A model generated the notes under the pieces. The model was not told where the DNA came from and did no database searches. It saw nothing but the letters and a program-made list of their open reading frames with translations. A stretch of 5,981 nucleotides of DNA from Anaerolineales bacterium (GTDB lineage: Bacteria > Chloroflexota > Anaerolineae > Anaerolineales > UBA6663): positions 1 through 5,981 of the forward strand of contig JAGOBN010000277.1 of assembly GCA_017999235.1 (NCBI GenBank), in the 5' to 3' direction. Shown piece after piece: positions 4,740 to 5,981 of the stretch. The position numbers and the translations under genes are program-made. Position 1 is the stretch's first letter. Every line of letters starts with the position of its first letter.

Positions 4740-5981
4740 TCAGGGGATAAAGATAACGCCGCGCTCCTGCAGGCGGCGCTTGATCTGCAGCGCGGCCAGT
4801 TCGGGCGTCGTCAATTCGGGCAGCAACAGGTCACAGACCAGGTCGGTGGTCACCGTCTCACCCACCCAGACGACATCGATCTGCCGGCGGTCAACCACCG
4901 TCTTAATGATCTCAAAGTCGAACTGGGTCAACTCAATGGCGGAGACAATTAAGATGACGCCGGCGTCCAGCAAAATGTGCGCCACCTCCCCCAAGCGCCG
5001 GATGTGCTCGGCTCGGGCCGTTTCGCGGTCCTGCGTCTGCAAGTCGGCGTCCACGCCATACAGCACGCTCCCCAAGGCCAGGTAATACACGACCTTACCG
5101 CTGTCAAACAGCCGCGCTTCCAGCGCCCGCGCGATCTCTTTGCGCGGGGCGGCGCGGGGACCCGTCACCAACACAAGCGTCGCGCGCTGGTTGTAGCGCT
5201 CGGCCCGCGCCTCGGTGGGGATGGCGCTTTTCTCCCACTTCAGGTTACGCAAAAAAACGGCGTCACGCACCCAGCCCCGCGTGTCCGGCAGGGCTTCCAG
5301 CACGATCCCGCCGCCCGTGATTTCGTAATCTACGACCAGCACGAAACGGCCGGCGCCGGCCAGTTGGCCGGCCACGTCAAAAGCCAGGGGCTGCTGCAGG
5401 GTCAGCACGGCTTCGGCCACTTCGTGCCGGCCGACCGCCACCGCCCCCAGGCCGGCGGCGGCAGCCTGCCCTGCTTGGCCGGCGTCCAGAACGCGGGTAA
5501 ACGTCTCCACTTGGGCGCGCACCCGGGCGGTGCCCAGTTTGAGCCAGAACGCCTGCCGCGGCCGCAAAGGCTCGCGCCCCAGCCACAGCAAGCTGACGCG
5601 CAGGCGCGAACTGACCTGGGGCGGCGGCTCGTCAGCGCGGGCCGCCACCTCTCCCCGCTGAACGTAAATTTGCTCGCTCAGCGTGAATCCAACTGACCGG
5701 CCGGCGCCGACCGCCGCCGGCGCGGGGGCGTTGAACGTCTCCAGGGTCTGGATCACGCTGCGTTTGCCAGACGGGTAGAAGATCACCGGGTCATTCGGCC
5801 GCAGACTGCCGCTGGTGATTTGGCCGGCCACGATCCGGCGCGCGTCGCCCAGCGCCGTAAACCGGTAAACATCCTGCACCGCCATGCGGAAGGGCTGGTC
5901 CGTGGCCGGCGGCTCCTTGGCCAGCGCATCCAGCGCGCCCAAGACGGTTGGGCCAGTGTGCCACGGCATGTGGGGGCTGAG
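4740..5981 (-). CDS. cysN: Sulfate adenylyltransferase subunit 1 (CysN) fused to a degenerate APS-kinase-like domain (5' end outside window)
   Basis: The frame stays open to the right edge (LSPH precedes MPWHTGPT), so ATG 5969 is internal and the roughly 200-residue GTPase domain lies outside the window. Counting that Met as residue 1, the CysN linker and beta-barrel domains 2 and 3 are clear: PWHTGPTVL (2-10), QPFRMAVQDVYRF (25-37), RRIVAGQITSGSLRPND (44-60), SEQIYVQRGEV (98-108), LLWLGREPLR (127-136) and GRFVLVVDYEITGGGIV (207-223). With CysD, CysN makes adenylylsulfate (APS) from ATP and sulfate, driven by GTP. Residues about 245-409 align with APS kinase (CysC) through EHIRRLGEVAHILLDAG (321-337). 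However, the Walker A site reads GPRAAPRK (270-277) instead of GxxGxGKS/T, and the DGDN motif reads ALGS (298-301). Kinase activity is therefore doubtful. The wzz-like gene follows after 202 bp and carries its own promoter. CysN identity is strong; the role of the C-terminal domain is open. Confidence 0.92.
   Translation of the reverse strand, partial: LSPHMPWHTGPTVLGALDALAKEPPATDQPFRMAVQDVYRFTALGDARRIVAGQITSGSLRPNDPVIFYPSGKRSVIQTLETFNAPAPAAVGAGRSVGFTLSEQIYVQRGEVAARADEPPPQVSSRLRVSLLWLGREPLRPRQAFWLKLGTARVRAQVETFTRVLDAGQAGQAAAAGLGAVAVGRHEVAEAVLTLQQPLAFDVAGQLAGAGRFVLVVDYEITGGGIVLEALPDTRGWVRDAVFLRNLKWEKSAIPTEARAERYNQRATLVLVTGPRAAPRKEIARALEARLFDSGKVVYYLALGSVLYGVDADLQTQDRETARAEHIRRLGEVAHILLDAGVILIVSAIELTQFDFEIIKTVVDRRQIDVVWVGETVTTDLVCDLLLPELTTPELAALQIKRRLQERGVIFIP
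5251..5257 (-). other. T7 homopolymer (coding strand) at the CysN/CysC-like domain boundary
   Basis: Seven T's on the coding strand fall in GTT TTT TTG (Val-Phe-Leu, residues 238-240 counting from the Met at 5969), between the CysN barrel and the kinase-like domain. Loss of one T gives GTT TTT TGC GTA ACC TGA, and gain of one gives GTT TTT TTT GCG TAA, so either slip stops translation within a few codons. It may be a transcriptional slippage site or simply a mutation-prone run. Confidence 0.4.

Noticed and set aside
4977..5696. 239-codon open frame on the plus strand
   Set aside because: It lies wholly antisense to cysN, whose CysN motifs are clear; its composition (P, Q, R, G, H-rich) is typical of a shadow frame in GC-rich DNA.

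Overview
The window is a roughly 60% G+C bacterial segment (estimated by eye) in which every gene I accept lies on the minus strand. In transcription order, from the right edge leftwards, they are: the C-terminal two thirds of a CysN-type sulfate adenylyltransferase GTPase subunit fused to a divergent APS-kinase-like (CysC-like) domain (4740-5981, 5' end outside the window); a Wzz-type chain-length determinant / polysaccharide co-polymerase (3302-4537); a UPF0104 / LPG-synthase-TM 'flippase-like' integral membrane protein (1852-2862); a PAPS-dependent sulfotransferase (945-1865); and the N-terminal half of a polytopic membrane protein with a GT-C-like first loop (1-891, 3' end outside the window). 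None of the genes identifies the taxon. The mix would fit Chloroflexota or another environmental phylum, but that is a low-confidence impression.

Layout: 4740-5981 cysN/C; 4538-4739 a regulatory gap with a good sigma70-like promoter for wzz, an 11-bp interrupted palindrome just inside the predicted transcript and a very GC-rich leader hairpin; 3302-4537 wzz; 2863-3301 a 439-bp noncoding gap with no convincing promoter or terminator; 1852-2862 the flippase-like gene, overlapping the sulfotransferase gene (945-1865) by 14 bp; a 53-bp gap; then the membrane protein gene 1-891.

How they may work together (inference): CysN, with a CysD expected just outside the window, activates sulfate to APS. 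APS kinase converts APS to PAPS. The sulfotransferase transfers sulfate to a glycan or glycolipid, and the three membrane proteins handle assembly, transport or length control of that polymer at the envelope. This resembles, in logic only, rhizobial NodPQ/NodH and Xanthomonas RaxPQ/RaxST, where sulfate-activation genes are dedicated to a sulfated product. The most unusual point is that the CysC-like domain has lost both its Walker A residues and its DGDN motif, so it is probably not an active APS kinase although the pathway needs PAPS. A run of seven T (coding strand) sits at the CysN/CysC-like boundary, and a one-base slip in either direction gives an immediate stop. The flippase/sulfotransferase pair also lies in a 2-kb stretch without the GCCGGC hexamer that is strongly over-represented in the rest of the window.
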